This document shows positions 1 to 7,231 of a stretch of 37,309 nucleotides of DNA, one piece after another; position 1 is the stretch's first letter; each line of letters starts with the position of its first letter. A program made the translations under genes and the position numbers. A model generated the notes under the pieces. It was not told the origin of the DNA. It made no database searches and saw only the letters and a list, made by a program, of their open reading frames with translations. This DNA comes from Acidobacteriota bacterium (GTDB lineage Bacteria; Acidobacteriota; Terriglobia; Bryobacterales; Bryobacteraceae): NCBI GenBank assembly GCA_016870915.1, contig VFZY01000040.1, positions 1 to 37,309 of the forward strand. The letters run 5' to 3'.

Positions 1-292
1 TCAGCCGGAAGGTTGGATCCTGCGAGAGCCGCTCGGCATCGTTGACATCCTCGTAGCCGGCAATCCGGCTGTAGACGGACTGGCGCAGTAGGTCCGCCAG
101 CGGAAGCTGGGTATTCTTGCCGCGCCGTGAGTCAGTCAGGTGTTGGGCAATGAGAGCACCGAAGCCCAGCCGTTCATCCAACTCACGCACCAGGATCAGA
201 CCACCATCGGAAGTAACGCGCGATCCCTGGAAGTCGATCTTGAGAAGGCCGTTGAACGAGAGCTGAAAGGGCTGGTTTTGTTTGTCACCCAT
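1..292 (-). CDS. IS1380 family transposase, N-terminal part (cut by window edge)
   Basis: The minus strand from the ATG at 292 reads MGDKQNQPFQLSFNGLLKID, followed by residues with SRVTSDGGLILVRELDERLG, LTDSRRGKN, LADLLRQSVYSRIAGYEDVN and DAERLSQDPTFR. This is the characteristic N-terminus of IS1380/IS4-superfamily DDE transposases, including the conserved GYEDVNDAERL segment. About 97 codons are present; the family is usually around 430-470 residues, so the catalytic DDE region lies beyond the window. The gene acts in cut-and-paste transposition of its own element. It is on the same strand as the truncated permease next to it. No frameshift is visible in the part shown. Confidence 0.93.
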   Translation of the reverse strand, partial: MGDKQNQPFQLSFNGLLKIDFQGSRVTSDGGLILVRELDERLGFGALIAQHLTDSRRGKNTQLPLADLLRQSVYSRIAGYEDVNDAERLSQDPTFRL

Positions 293-400
293 TGGGTGCT
301 GTCCTCCGCAGGGGTCTTCGCTGCCTTCAAACCCCTATCGATATTGATGCGGACGAGCATCCAGGAGATTCGCACGCGCGGCTCAAAACGGAAATGTGGG
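1..400 (-). mobile_element. IS1380-type insertion sequence, left end only
   Basis: The transposase start at 292 is preceded (on the minus strand) by about 100 bases that fit an IS leader. The reading frame of the neighbouring ABC permease loses membrane-protein character at about position 400, where minus-strand bases read CCCACATTTCCG. I infer that the IS end lies near there. The other end is outside the window, so the terminal inverted repeats and target duplication cannot be checked. Confidence 0.6.
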
Positions 401-1628
401 TCCAGTTGGCCCGCAACTCCACCGGCAGCCGGAACAGGTACACGTACCCGGCCAGCCCGAACAGTGTCAACGCCAGCGGAGCTGAAAACGCCGCGTGGCG
501 AATGGCAAACGAGCGCACGGCCAGATTCCCCAGCCCCGCGGAAGCAAACCCGCTCACCACCAGCGCCGTCGCCACCGCCACAAACAGCGTCAGTACCATC
601 CGGTGCTGCCGGCTGCGTCCCAGCGTCGCCGTCAGGAACTCATACACCGCCCGTTCGCCCGGCTCCAGATTCCGGTTCACGAACTCTCGCACCGCGCCCG
701 AGTTCCCGGCCATCCCCGGCTCCACCGGAGTCTCGATCAGCCGCACACGGTGCTTGCGATAACTCCACACATAGGCAAGTCCGGCGAACAACATCGCCGC
801 CAACAACGCCCACAGTCCGCGTTCGGCCAGACGCGGCGCGAGGGGATCGGCGAATCCCAGCATCGCCTGCCCCAGCCCCATGAACCAAAGCGGCGGCGCC
901 CACACCGCCCAATGGGGCCGCGTCGCCATCTCCGCCGTCCAGCCCGGAATGCTCAGCACCAGCGGCAGCGCGGCCAGCAGCATGAAGAACAGGCCCCCCT
1001 GCGCAACCAGCGAAATGCGCTGAAACTGCCGGGCCGGAACCAGGTTCAACAGCAAACCCTGCAATGCGACCAACGCAAAGAAGACGAAGAACCCGGCCGC
1101 CACCGTCGACACCAGCAGGATCATGAACCGGTGGCCGCCGTGCACCTGATAGCGCCCCGCCATCACCGCCGGCAGCATGATGGCCGGCAGCAGGTTGATC
1201 GCCACAATGAACGTCCCCACGAACACGCCAAGCGCCGTGAACTTCGCCGTGAAAATCTGCCGCGGACGCACCGGCAGGCCTGCCAGCACCAGATAGTCGC
1301 GCAGGCCCGGAAACAGCGCCGGCCACTGTAGCGCCGTCATCAGGCCGGTCAGCGTCATCGATAGCGTCACGAAGAATAGATGGTCGGCCAGCCATGCCAG
1401 GTTGTACAGCTCCGGCGTCTCCATCTCGATCAGCGCCAGATACTTCGAGTAGTAGGCCTGCGTCAGCACGATCACCAGCGAAGCGACGATGCCCATCGTT
1501 CCGTAAGCCACCACCTGCCACTGCCCCTGCGAAGCCACCAGTTCGCTATCGAAGAAACGGGCGAAGAAGTGACGCCGCAGTTCGAACCCCGCCGAATGGG
1601 TCTCCTCCAGCCACTCGCGCACCCTCAC
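327..1628 (-). CDS. ABC transporter permease, 3' end replaced by IS sequence
   Basis: A 433-residue multi-spanning membrane protein read from a GTG start that overlaps the stop of the upstream ATPase gene by 4 bases (GTGA). Hydrophobic segments are clear at about residues 43-60, 85-105, 132-155, 168-200, 208-226, 270-288, 343-365 and 380-400. The pair with the ATPase suggests a type-2 ABC exporter. The natural frame runs to ELRANWT and then continues as a low-complexity basic/serine tail (HISVLSRACES...) that looks like translated IS end. Only about 24 residues are foreign, but the true C-terminus, probably with further membrane spans, is missing. The transporter is therefore likely inactive. 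Substrate cannot be told. Confidence 0.8.
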   Translation of the reverse strand: MRVREWLEETHSAGFELRRHFFARFFDSELVASQGQWQVVAYGTMGIVASLVIVLTQAYYSKYLALIEMETPELYNLAWLADHLFFVTLSMTLTGLMTALQWPALFPGLRDYLVLAGLPVRPRQIFTAKFTALGVFVGTFIVAINLLPAIMLPAVMAGRYQVHGGHRFMILLVSTVAAGFFVFFALVALQGLLLNLVPARQFQRISLVAQGGLFFMLLAALPLVLSIPGWTAEMATRPHWAVWAPPLWFMGLGQAMLGFADPLAPRLAERGLWALLAAMLFAGLAYVWSYRKHRVRLIETPVEPGMAGNSGAVREFVNRNLEPGERAVYEFLTATLGRSRQHRMVLTLFVAVATALVVSGFASAGLGNLAVRSFAIRHAAFSAPLALTLFGLAGYVYLFRLPVELRANWTHISVLSRACESPGCSSASISIGV

Positions 1629-2395
1629 GCGTACGCCTCCACCGCATTCAGAATGCGCCCGGCGCGGACATCCGGGTCCTCCTGTTCGGTTAGCTGCGCG
1701 AACACCCCCTCCAGGCTCTCCTTCCGCAGCACCGTTCTCAGGTTCTCCACCCGGTCATGCGCCACCGCGCGCCCCTGCCGCAGGATCACCACCCGATGGC
1801 ACACCTTCTCCACCACCTCCAGCACATGGGAACTGTAGAGAATCATCCGGCCCGACGCCGCCAGCCGCCGAAGCAGCGCCCGCAGCACCAGCGCCGTGTT
1901 CACGTCCAGCCCCGAAAACGGTTCATCCAGGATCAGCAATTTCGGATCGTGCAGCATCCCCGCCGATAGCAGGACCTTCTGGCGCATGCCCTTTGAGTAC
2001 GCCGAAAGTGGAGAATACCGGTCCTCCCACAGACCGAACTCCTTCAGCAGTGCGTCGATTCGCGCCTCCAGCACCGCGCGCCCCAACCCGCGCAGCCGCC
2101 CGGCAAGCTGCAGATACTCGCGCCCCGATAAGTGCGGATACACATGCGCCTCTTCGGGGACATAGCCAGTCATCCGTTGAAATGCCGTGAAGTCCGCCTT
2201 CACGTCCACGCCGTTCCAGAAGATCTCGCCGCTGGTGGCATCCATCAACCCGGTCAGGATTTTCACCGTCGTGCTCTTGCCCGCGCCGTTCGGGCCCAGG
2301 TAGCCCAGAATCTCGCCCGGCGCGATGGTGAAGCTCACGTTGTCCAGAGCCGGAATGCGATTGTAGCGTTTGGTCAGGCCGCGCACGTCAAGCAT
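1625..2395 (-). CDS. ABC transporter ATP-binding protein
   Basis: A 256-residue cytoplasmic ATPase subunit. Visible motifs are Walker A GPNGAGKST (about residues 35-43), a signature-like YSKGMRQKV in the middle, Walker B LLILDEPFSGLD, and the H-loop in YSSHVLEV. The degenerate signature SKGMRQ is typical of CcmA/NatA-type ABC-2 exporters. The C-terminal 50 residues form the usual small extension of this family. It starts at ATG 2395, is divergent from the gene to its right and overlaps the permease start by 4 bases, so the two were translated as a coupled pair. With the permease cut by an IS, the ATPase has probably lost its partner. Confidence 0.93.
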   Translation of the reverse strand: MLDVRGLTKRYNRIPALDNVSFTIAPGEILGYLGPNGAGKSTTVKILTGLMDATSGEIFWNGVDVKADFTAFQRMTGYVPEEAHVYPHLSGREYLQLAGRLRGLGRAVLEARIDALLKEFGLWEDRYSPLSAYSKGMRQKVLLSAGMLHDPKLLILDEPFSGLDVNTALVLRALLRRLAASGRMILYSSHVLEVVEKVCHRVVILRQGRAVAHDRVENLRTVLRKESLEGVFAQLTEQEDPDVRAGRILNAVEAYA

Positions 2396-2470
2396 AGGCC
2401 GTTAGACACAAAGCCTCCGGCGCGGGTTCCCGGGAACTTTCAACGCGTTCCGGTTGTCCAAACCCAGGAA

Positions 2471-3337
2471 TTGACCGGCCCAGCGGCACTGCGGTTCCTG
2501 CAATACCTTGGCGTCGGGCTCGCCGCCGTGGGCGCCGCCTGGACCGCCTGGCCCCCCGACGCCGATTCGGACTACTTCCCAACCCTCCGCTTCGGGCCCA
2601 CCTACACCTGGCCCGGCCCGAATGTCGTGTTCGATGAGGCGCACTGGAACTCACACACCACCGGCGGACGGTACAATCCGTTCGCCCGCCTCCTCAGCGC
2701 CGATGGCTACCGCGTCCACCCCACCCGGCAGCGTCTGGTCATGGCTTCGTTTCGCAACGTCCACGTGCTCATCTCAGCCAACCCGATGGGGTTCCAGGGG
2801 TGGGCCGCCCGGGCCGGTCTGGACACCCCTGGCGGGTCAGCCTTCGATCAGGACGAGCTTGACGTGGTCACCGAATGGGTCCGGAACGGCGGCGGGCTGC
2901 TGCTCATTGCCGGGCCCGAATCCGCCGCCGGGGCTGCCGGCCTGGCCGCCCGTTTCGGTGTCCGTTTCAGCCGTCAACCGGTTGCCCTGGGCCGCTTCAT
3001 CCCATTGAATGGATTAGGCTTACATCAATCCGTGGCGGGCCGTGCCGAATACCCTGAGACCGTGGCCTGGGTTCGTTCCTTCGGAGGTCAGGCCGTCACC
3101 GCTAGCCACGGAACGCCGCTGGTGGAACGCCCCGGCGAAACCCTGGCCGTCGCCCTCGAACACGGCCGCGGCCGCGTGGTGGTGGTGGGCGACCCGGAGA
3201 TCTTCGGCGCCCGCGTCCGCATGGAGAACGGCCGTCAGGTCCGTCTCGGCATCAACGAGATTCGCGGCCGGACAACGGTGGATGGGAATCGCCAGTTCGC
3301 TCTGAATGTAGTCCACTGGTTGACGAAGCTGATGTAA
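2471..3337 (+). CDS. DUF4350/GATase-like protein
   Basis: About 288 residues. The recognisable core is DEAHWNSHTTGGRYNPFARL, then LSADGYRV, VLISANPMG, an AFDQDELDVVTEWVRNGGGL helix, LLIAGPES and later GRVVVVGDPEIFG. This layout matches the DUF4350/IFT52-type, glutamine-amidotransferase-like fold seen in secreted or membrane-anchored proteins. No catalytic Cys-His pair is evident, so a binding role is as likely as catalysis. There is no in-frame ATG close to the core: I chose TTG 2471, which leaves a hydrophobic N-terminus (signal peptide or anchor); GTG 2528 is an alternative. Its last 86 bases overlap, on the opposite strand, the end of the next gene. Confidence 0.72.
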   Translation: MTGPAALRFLQYLGVGLAAVGAAWTAWPPDADSDYFPTLRFGPTYTWPGPNVVFDEAHWNSHTTGGRYNPFARLLSADGYRVHPTRQRLVMASFRNVHVLISANPMGFQGWAARAGLDTPGGSAFDQDELDVVTEWVRNGGGLLLIAGPESAAGAAGLAARFGVRFSRQPVALGRFIPLNGLGLHQSVAGRAEYPETVAWVRSFGGQAVTASHGTPLVERPGETLAVALEHGRGRVVVVGDPEIFGARVRMENGRQVRLGINEIRGRTTVDGNRQFALNVVHWLTKLM

Positions 3338-4166
3338 AGCGCCCGATCACCGCCTTGGCGACTGCCTTGCCGCGCTCATACGACTCATCGAACGCCGCCC
3401 GCCGCTCGGCCCTCGTGTAGGCGTAACCCAGCCGGTAGAAGCGGTCAAGCGAAAGCCCCGCCGCGTACGTGCCCGCATAGGCGATGGCAGCCTTGGGCAG
3501 CAGCCCGCCGCCGAACGGCACCTTGCCCGCCAGTTCCCGGGCCACCGCCCGCCACCCGAACGCCCCTGCCACAATCCCTGCGATCTCGCCCCGCTGCTCC
3601 CCGAACCCGGCCGGCCGGTCATTGGCCGCCGCCAGAAGGAACGCGAGCCGCACTTGATTCGCGGTCAGAACCGCGGTGTCCCCGGCGAACTCAGCCACCG
3701 CCGTGCCCAGGCCCAGAAACGGAGCCACGCCCGGCAGCGCCGTGGCCAGAGCGAACAGAGCATTATCGCGGGCCGCCTCATGAATGGCGCGGCGGGTGTA
3801 GGCTCCCCGGAACGGCTCGAACTGCCGGGCTAATGCCAACGCCAGATCGGGCCGCGCCGCCACCGCCGCCCCGGGCAGCCGCTCCGTGTCAAACGGGAAA
3901 GACGAGTCCGGCGCTAACGTGCCCGGAATGTGGATGTCGAGATCGTAAGGGCCGGTCCCGGCGTCCGCCGCCCGGAACAACCGCCGGGCCGCCTGGGCCC
4001 GCCGTGCTGGCGTAAGCTGCTCAGGAATCAGGAAGCACTCAATGGCTCCATAGCCCGCCTCATCCGGGCTCCACAACCCGATGCGAAGACGCTGCTCAGC
4101 CGCCTGCCGCACCTCGTGCGGGTTGAGCTGGCTCACCATCTTCCGGATCTGGTTGAAAATACTCAC
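3252..4166 (-). CDS. Uncharacterised protein, DUF697/EcsC-like hydrophobic domain
   Basis: A 304-residue protein of unknown function. The N-terminal third is charged. The central part has Ala/Gly-rich helices (ALATALPGVAPFLGLGTAVA, LTANQVRLAFLLAAA, EIAGIVAGAFGWRAVAREL, then GLLPKAAIAYAGTYAAG), which recall the membrane-associating DUF697/EcsC type; this is a weak resemblance. The GTG start at 4166 overlaps the upstream nuclease-like gene by 71 bases; ATG 4139 just after GGAAG would cut this to about 44. The last 30 residues (from GRFTSASS onward) are read antisense to the end of the convergent gene and look unstructured, suggesting that an original stop was lost. Same strand as, and probably co-transcribed with, the nuclease-like gene. 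Confidence 0.68.
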   Translation of the reverse strand: MSIFNQIRKMVSQLNPHEVRQAAEQRLRIGLWSPDEAGYGAIECFLIPEQLTPARRAQAARRLFRAADAGTGPYDLDIHIPGTLAPDSSFPFDTERLPGAAVAARPDLALALARQFEPFRGAYTRRAIHEAARDNALFALATALPGVAPFLGLGTAVAEFAGDTAVLTANQVRLAFLLAAANDRPAGFGEQRGEIAGIVAGAFGWRAVARELAGKVPFGGGLLPKAAIAYAGTYAAGLSLDRFYRLGYAYTRAERRAAFDESYERGKAVAKAVIGRFTSASSTSGLHSERTGDSHPPLSGRESR

Positions 4167-5412
4167 CGCTCTGTACGCGTCCGTGCCGGAACAGCACCGA
4201 GAATCCGGCCGGCGGCCGGCTCACGCCAATCCGTTCCACCGGAATCTCCGGTGAGAAATAGCGTAGCACCGCTTCGTTCGCCGGGTGAAAGTCCAGTGCC
4301 GGCGCCACCAGGAACAGCCGCGGCGCCCTGTCCGGAAGGACGCGGCCGGGGAAGTAGCCGTTCCGCCCGAAATCCCCTTGCTGTAGGTGCCACCGGATCC
4401 GCATCCAGTAGTCCAGCGCCTGCAACGGCAGGTGGATATCCTCCGAGGCCTTCAACTCAATCACCGCCAGACGGCCCTCGTGGTCCACCGCCACCAGATC
4501 CGCAATGCCCCGGTCCAGCCCTGAAAGCGCCAGCACCTGCCCATACACCGGCGAAGGCTCCAGCGCCGGATGCAGCGCCCGCAGGTCCGCCCGCACGGCT
4601 GCTTCCAGATGCAGTTCCGGGTGTGAGCCGCGCGGCGGTGGCGGCGCCGCCAGTTGTCCCGGCCGGTTCAGAACCGTCTCCAGATTGCCCGTGTCAGCCA
4701 GATTGGCCTGCCAGCAGGCGCCCTCAGAAGTGTAGAGATACAGCCCGAATTGGGCAGTCTGCGTGTCCAGGTGCCGCATCCGCAGCGCCAGCGAATGATG
4801 CCGGTCCTCGGGCGCCAGCACCACCAGACCCTGCATCGTCAGGCGCTGTTCCTGGCGGCGAAGATAGTCGAGCCAGATCAGCCCGTAGGTCAGCGCGCCG
4901 TCCGGATTGCCGGTCTCAGGCGCCCCGATCGCCGCCCAACCCGTTGATCCCAGCCGTAACAAGGCCCTGGGAAACACGGCTGAAAGGCGGCACTCCAGGT
5001 ACTGCCCGCTGGACACCCTCTCCACCTGCCAGCCGGGAAACTCCCGTCCCAGCATGCGCCGGAACTGCTCCTGGAAAACCTGCCGCACCATGGTCCGCTC
5101 GCGGGGGATGGATTGCACCCGGGCCAAATCCGTCAACACAATCCGGCTGGGCGGCTGGCCCCACCGCTCCACCTTCACTTCGAGCAGCCCCGGCTTCAAC
5201 GGCTTGGCATGCACCGCGCGGCGCACCAGATTCCGGGTTTCGTCCCAGACGTGGATCTGCACCCGGGTCCCAACCGTCGAAATCGCGTGGTTATCGGGCT
5301 TCAGCGGGAACGTCTGCTCGCCCGGTTCCAGAATGGCCGGCAGCCGCGCCGTCTCAATGAAACCCTGGATGGTGGCCAGCAGTCCGGCGGCGGATTCCTT
5401 CGGTTCTGGCAT
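4096..5412 (-). CDS. PD-(D/E)XK nuclease-like protein
   Basis: A 438-residue protein starting at ATG 5412 (MPEPKESAAG). The C-terminal third holds GIADLVAVDHEGRLAVIELK followed by ASEDIHLPLQALDYW. The acidic residue in GIADLV plus E-L-K reads as the PD-(D/E)XK metal site used by NucS/DUF91-type and related endonucleases. The first 300 residues carry no motif I recognise, though they contain RTMVRQVFQEQFRRML and a VVLAPEDRHHSLALRMRHL stretch. The target nucleic acid and pathway are unknown. It is divergent from yggS with only 18 bases between the start codons. A longer open frame upstream (to 6636) runs antisense through yggS and was not accepted. Confidence 0.75.
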   Translation of the reverse strand: MPEPKESAAGLLATIQGFIETARLPAILEPGEQTFPLKPDNHAISTVGTRVQIHVWDETRNLVRRAVHAKPLKPGLLEVKVERWGQPPSRIVLTDLARVQSIPRERTMVRQVFQEQFRRMLGREFPGWQVERVSSGQYLECRLSAVFPRALLRLGSTGWAAIGAPETGNPDGALTYGLIWLDYLRRQEQRLTMQGLVVLAPEDRHHSLALRMRHLDTQTAQFGLYLYTSEGACWQANLADTGNLETVLNRPGQLAAPPPPRGSHPELHLEAAVRADLRALHPALEPSPVYGQVLALSGLDRGIADLVAVDHEGRLAVIELKASEDIHLPLQALDYWMRIRWHLQQGDFGRNGYFPGRVLPDRAPRLFLVAPALDFHPANEAVLRYFSPEIPVERIGVSRPPAGFSVLFRHGRVQSGEYFQPDPEDGEPAQPARGAAGG

Positions 5413-5430
5413 TGCTCCTAGAATGTAAGT

Positions 5431-6114
5431 GTGTCCACGGAGCCTTTTGCTGCAATAAAAGATCGCCTGGAGGTGGTGGAATCGCGCATTGCGCGGGCCT
5501 GCCAGCGCGCCGGACGCCGCCGGGACGAGGTCACGCTGGTGGCGGTGTCGAAGGTCTTTCCGGCGGAGGCGATCCAGGAAGCCTATCAGGCCGGTCTGAG
5601 GGTGTTTGGCGAAAACTACGTCCAGGAGTTCGAAGCGAAAAAGCCGCTGCTTGGCGATCTGCCGGGCGCCGTTTTCCACTTGATCGGCCACCTCCAATCC
5701 AACAAATCGGCCCGTGCGGCTGAGCTGTTTGACGTCATCCAGACGGTGGATTCGGCCCGCCTGGCCCGGAGGCTCTCCGGCTCCGGGCGCGTTCTTGAAG
5801 TCATGATCGAGGTGAAGCTGTCCGGAGAAGAGGCCAAGCATGGCGCTGCCCCTGATTCCCTGGCGGAAGTGGTGGACGCGGTGCGCGCCTGCCCGGACCT
5901 GCGCCTCACCGGTTTCATGACCATGCCGCCCTGGACCGAGGACCCGGAGCCCTCCCGCCCCTACTTCCGGCGCCTGCGGGAACTCGCCGAACCGTTCGGC
6001 GCCCCGGCCCTGTCCATGGGCATGTCCAACGATTTCGAGGTGGCCATCGAAGAGGGCGCCACCCACATCCGCGTAGGCACGGCGCTCTTCGGGCGGCGCC
6101 GGCGGCCGGAGTGA
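5431..6114 (+). CDS. yggS: YggS/PROSC family pyridoxal phosphate homeostasis protein
   Basis: A 227-residue cytoplasmic PLP-binding protein of the alanine-racemase-like TIM-barrel fold. It buffers free pyridoxal 5'-phosphate and affects amino-acid and vitamin B6 balance rather than catalysing a known reaction. The PLP lysine is K41 in LVAVSKVFP; other family marks are FGENYVQEF, FHLIGHLQSNK, DVIQTVDS, GFMTMPPW, SMGMSNDFEVAIEEG and HIRVGTALFG. Length is normal. The start is GTG 5431, which fits the family N-terminus; no ATG is available. Its TGA overlaps the GTG of the downstream glycosyltransferase by 4 bases, so the two are translationally coupled. Confidence 0.95.
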   Translation: MSTEPFAAIKDRLEVVESRIARACQRAGRRRDEVTLVAVSKVFPAEAIQEAYQAGLRVFGENYVQEFEAKKPLLGDLPGAVFHLIGHLQSNKSARAAELFDVIQTVDSARLARRLSGSGRVLEVMIEVKLSGEEAKHGAAPDSLAEVVDAVRACPDLRLTGFMTMPPWTEDPEPSRPYFRRLRELAEPFGAPALSMGMSNDFEVAIEEGATHIRVGTALFGRRRRPE

Positions 6115-7217
6115 CCGCCGGCTTCCACGCCCCCATGCCCCCGGCGCGCACCGGGGTGGCAGCCTATGCTGCTGAGATGCTGGCCGAACTGCGCAAGCTT
6201 GGAACCGTCGAGGCGGGCGCCACGGCCGCCGATGTCCACCTCTATCACATTGGAAACAATGGCCTGCATCGGGAGATCTACCAGCGCGCGCTGAGCCACC
6301 CGGGCGTGGTGCTGCTGCACGACGCCGTTCTGCACCACCTGCTCCTGGGAACGCTCTCCCAGACGGACTATATCGCCGAGTTTGAGTACAACTACGGCGC
6401 CTGGCACCACGGTCTGGCCGGTGATCTCTGGGCTGGCCGGGGCCGCGCGGCCAGTGGCCATCACTACTTCGCCTATCCCATGTTGCGGCGCCTCGCCGAG
6501 CGGTCCCTGGCTGTGCTGGTGCACAATCCCGGGGCCGCGCACATGGTGCGAAAACACGCCCCAAACGCGGAAATTCACGAAATCCCGCACCCCTTTTCAC
6601 CTCCCACGCACCTCCCGGACGCCATGGACACCGCACGCACCCGGGCCCAGCTTGGCGTGGGCCCCAACGAAGTTCTGTTCGGGCTCTTCGGCCACCTGCG
6701 GGAAGCCAAGCGTGTGCAACCCGTCCTGCGAGCCTTTGCCCGGCTCCGCAACCGCCGTCCCAACCTGAAACTGCTGCTGGCCGGGGCGTTTGCCTCGACG
6801 GACCTGGAGCGGGCCGTCATTCCGTCTCCGGGTGTCATCCGCACCGGCTACCTCAGCGAATCCGCCTTCTGGCGCCATGCCGCCGCCGTCGACGTCTGCC
6901 TCTCGCCCCGATTCCCGGGGGCGGGCGAGACCTCCGGCATCGCCATCCGGTTCATGGGCCTCGGCAAGCCTGTCATCGTTACCAGAAACGAGGAAAACTC
7001 ACGATTTTCCGCCGATATCTGCCTTCAGGGCGATGCCGGGGCCGCCGAAGAGGCGATGTACGAGACGATGATGGACCTGCTGGTGGCGGAGCCCGCCGTG
7101 CGGCAACGGCTGGGCCGGAACGCGGCCCGCTACATCGCGGAGCAACATAGTCCTGGAACCACCGCCCGTCTCGTGTGGGACGTGCTTCGGGTACACTCGA
7201 TTAGAAAGCCCCTCTGA
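6111..7217 (+). CDS. GT4-type glycosyltransferase
   Basis: A 368-residue cytoplasmic glycosyltransferase of GT-B fold. The N-terminal Rossmann half contains HPGVVLLHDAVLHHLLLG and AYPMLRRLAERSLAVLVHNP, typical of acidobacterial GT4 proteins; the C-terminal half has VLFGLFGHLREAKRVQPVLR, LKLLLAGAF, RTGYLSESAFWRHAAAVDVC and the donor-binding RFPGAGETSGIAI. The ExxxxGI arrangement in the last motif corresponds to the nucleotide-sugar phosphate-binding acidic site of GT4. Sugar and acceptor are unknown. It starts at a GTG overlapping the yggS stop (GTGA) and ends 14 bases before the next gene. A tie to yggS beyond co-transcription is not evident. Confidence 0.88.
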   Translation: MTAGFHAPMPPARTGVAAYAAEMLAELRKLGTVEAGATAADVHLYHIGNNGLHREIYQRALSHPGVVLLHDAVLHHLLLGTLSQTDYIAEFEYNYGAWHHGLAGDLWAGRGRAASGHHYFAYPMLRRLAERSLAVLVHNPGAAHMVRKHAPNAEIHEIPHPFSPPTHLPDAMDTARTRAQLGVGPNEVLFGLFGHLREAKRVQPVLRAFARLRNRRPNLKLLLAGAFASTDLERAVIPSPGVIRTGYLSESAFWRHAAAVDVCLSPRFPGAGETSGIAIRFMGLGKPVIVTRNEENSRFSADICLQGDAGAAEEAMYETMMDLLVAEPAVRQRLGRNAARYIAEQHSPGTTARLVWDVLRVHSIRKPL

Positions 7218-7231
7218 CTCATCGCTTTGCC

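Noticed and set aside
4096-6636. An 846-codon minus-strand gene
   Set aside because: Only the part from ATG 5412 has protein-like sequence; the upstream part is antisense to yggS and the glycosyltransferase.
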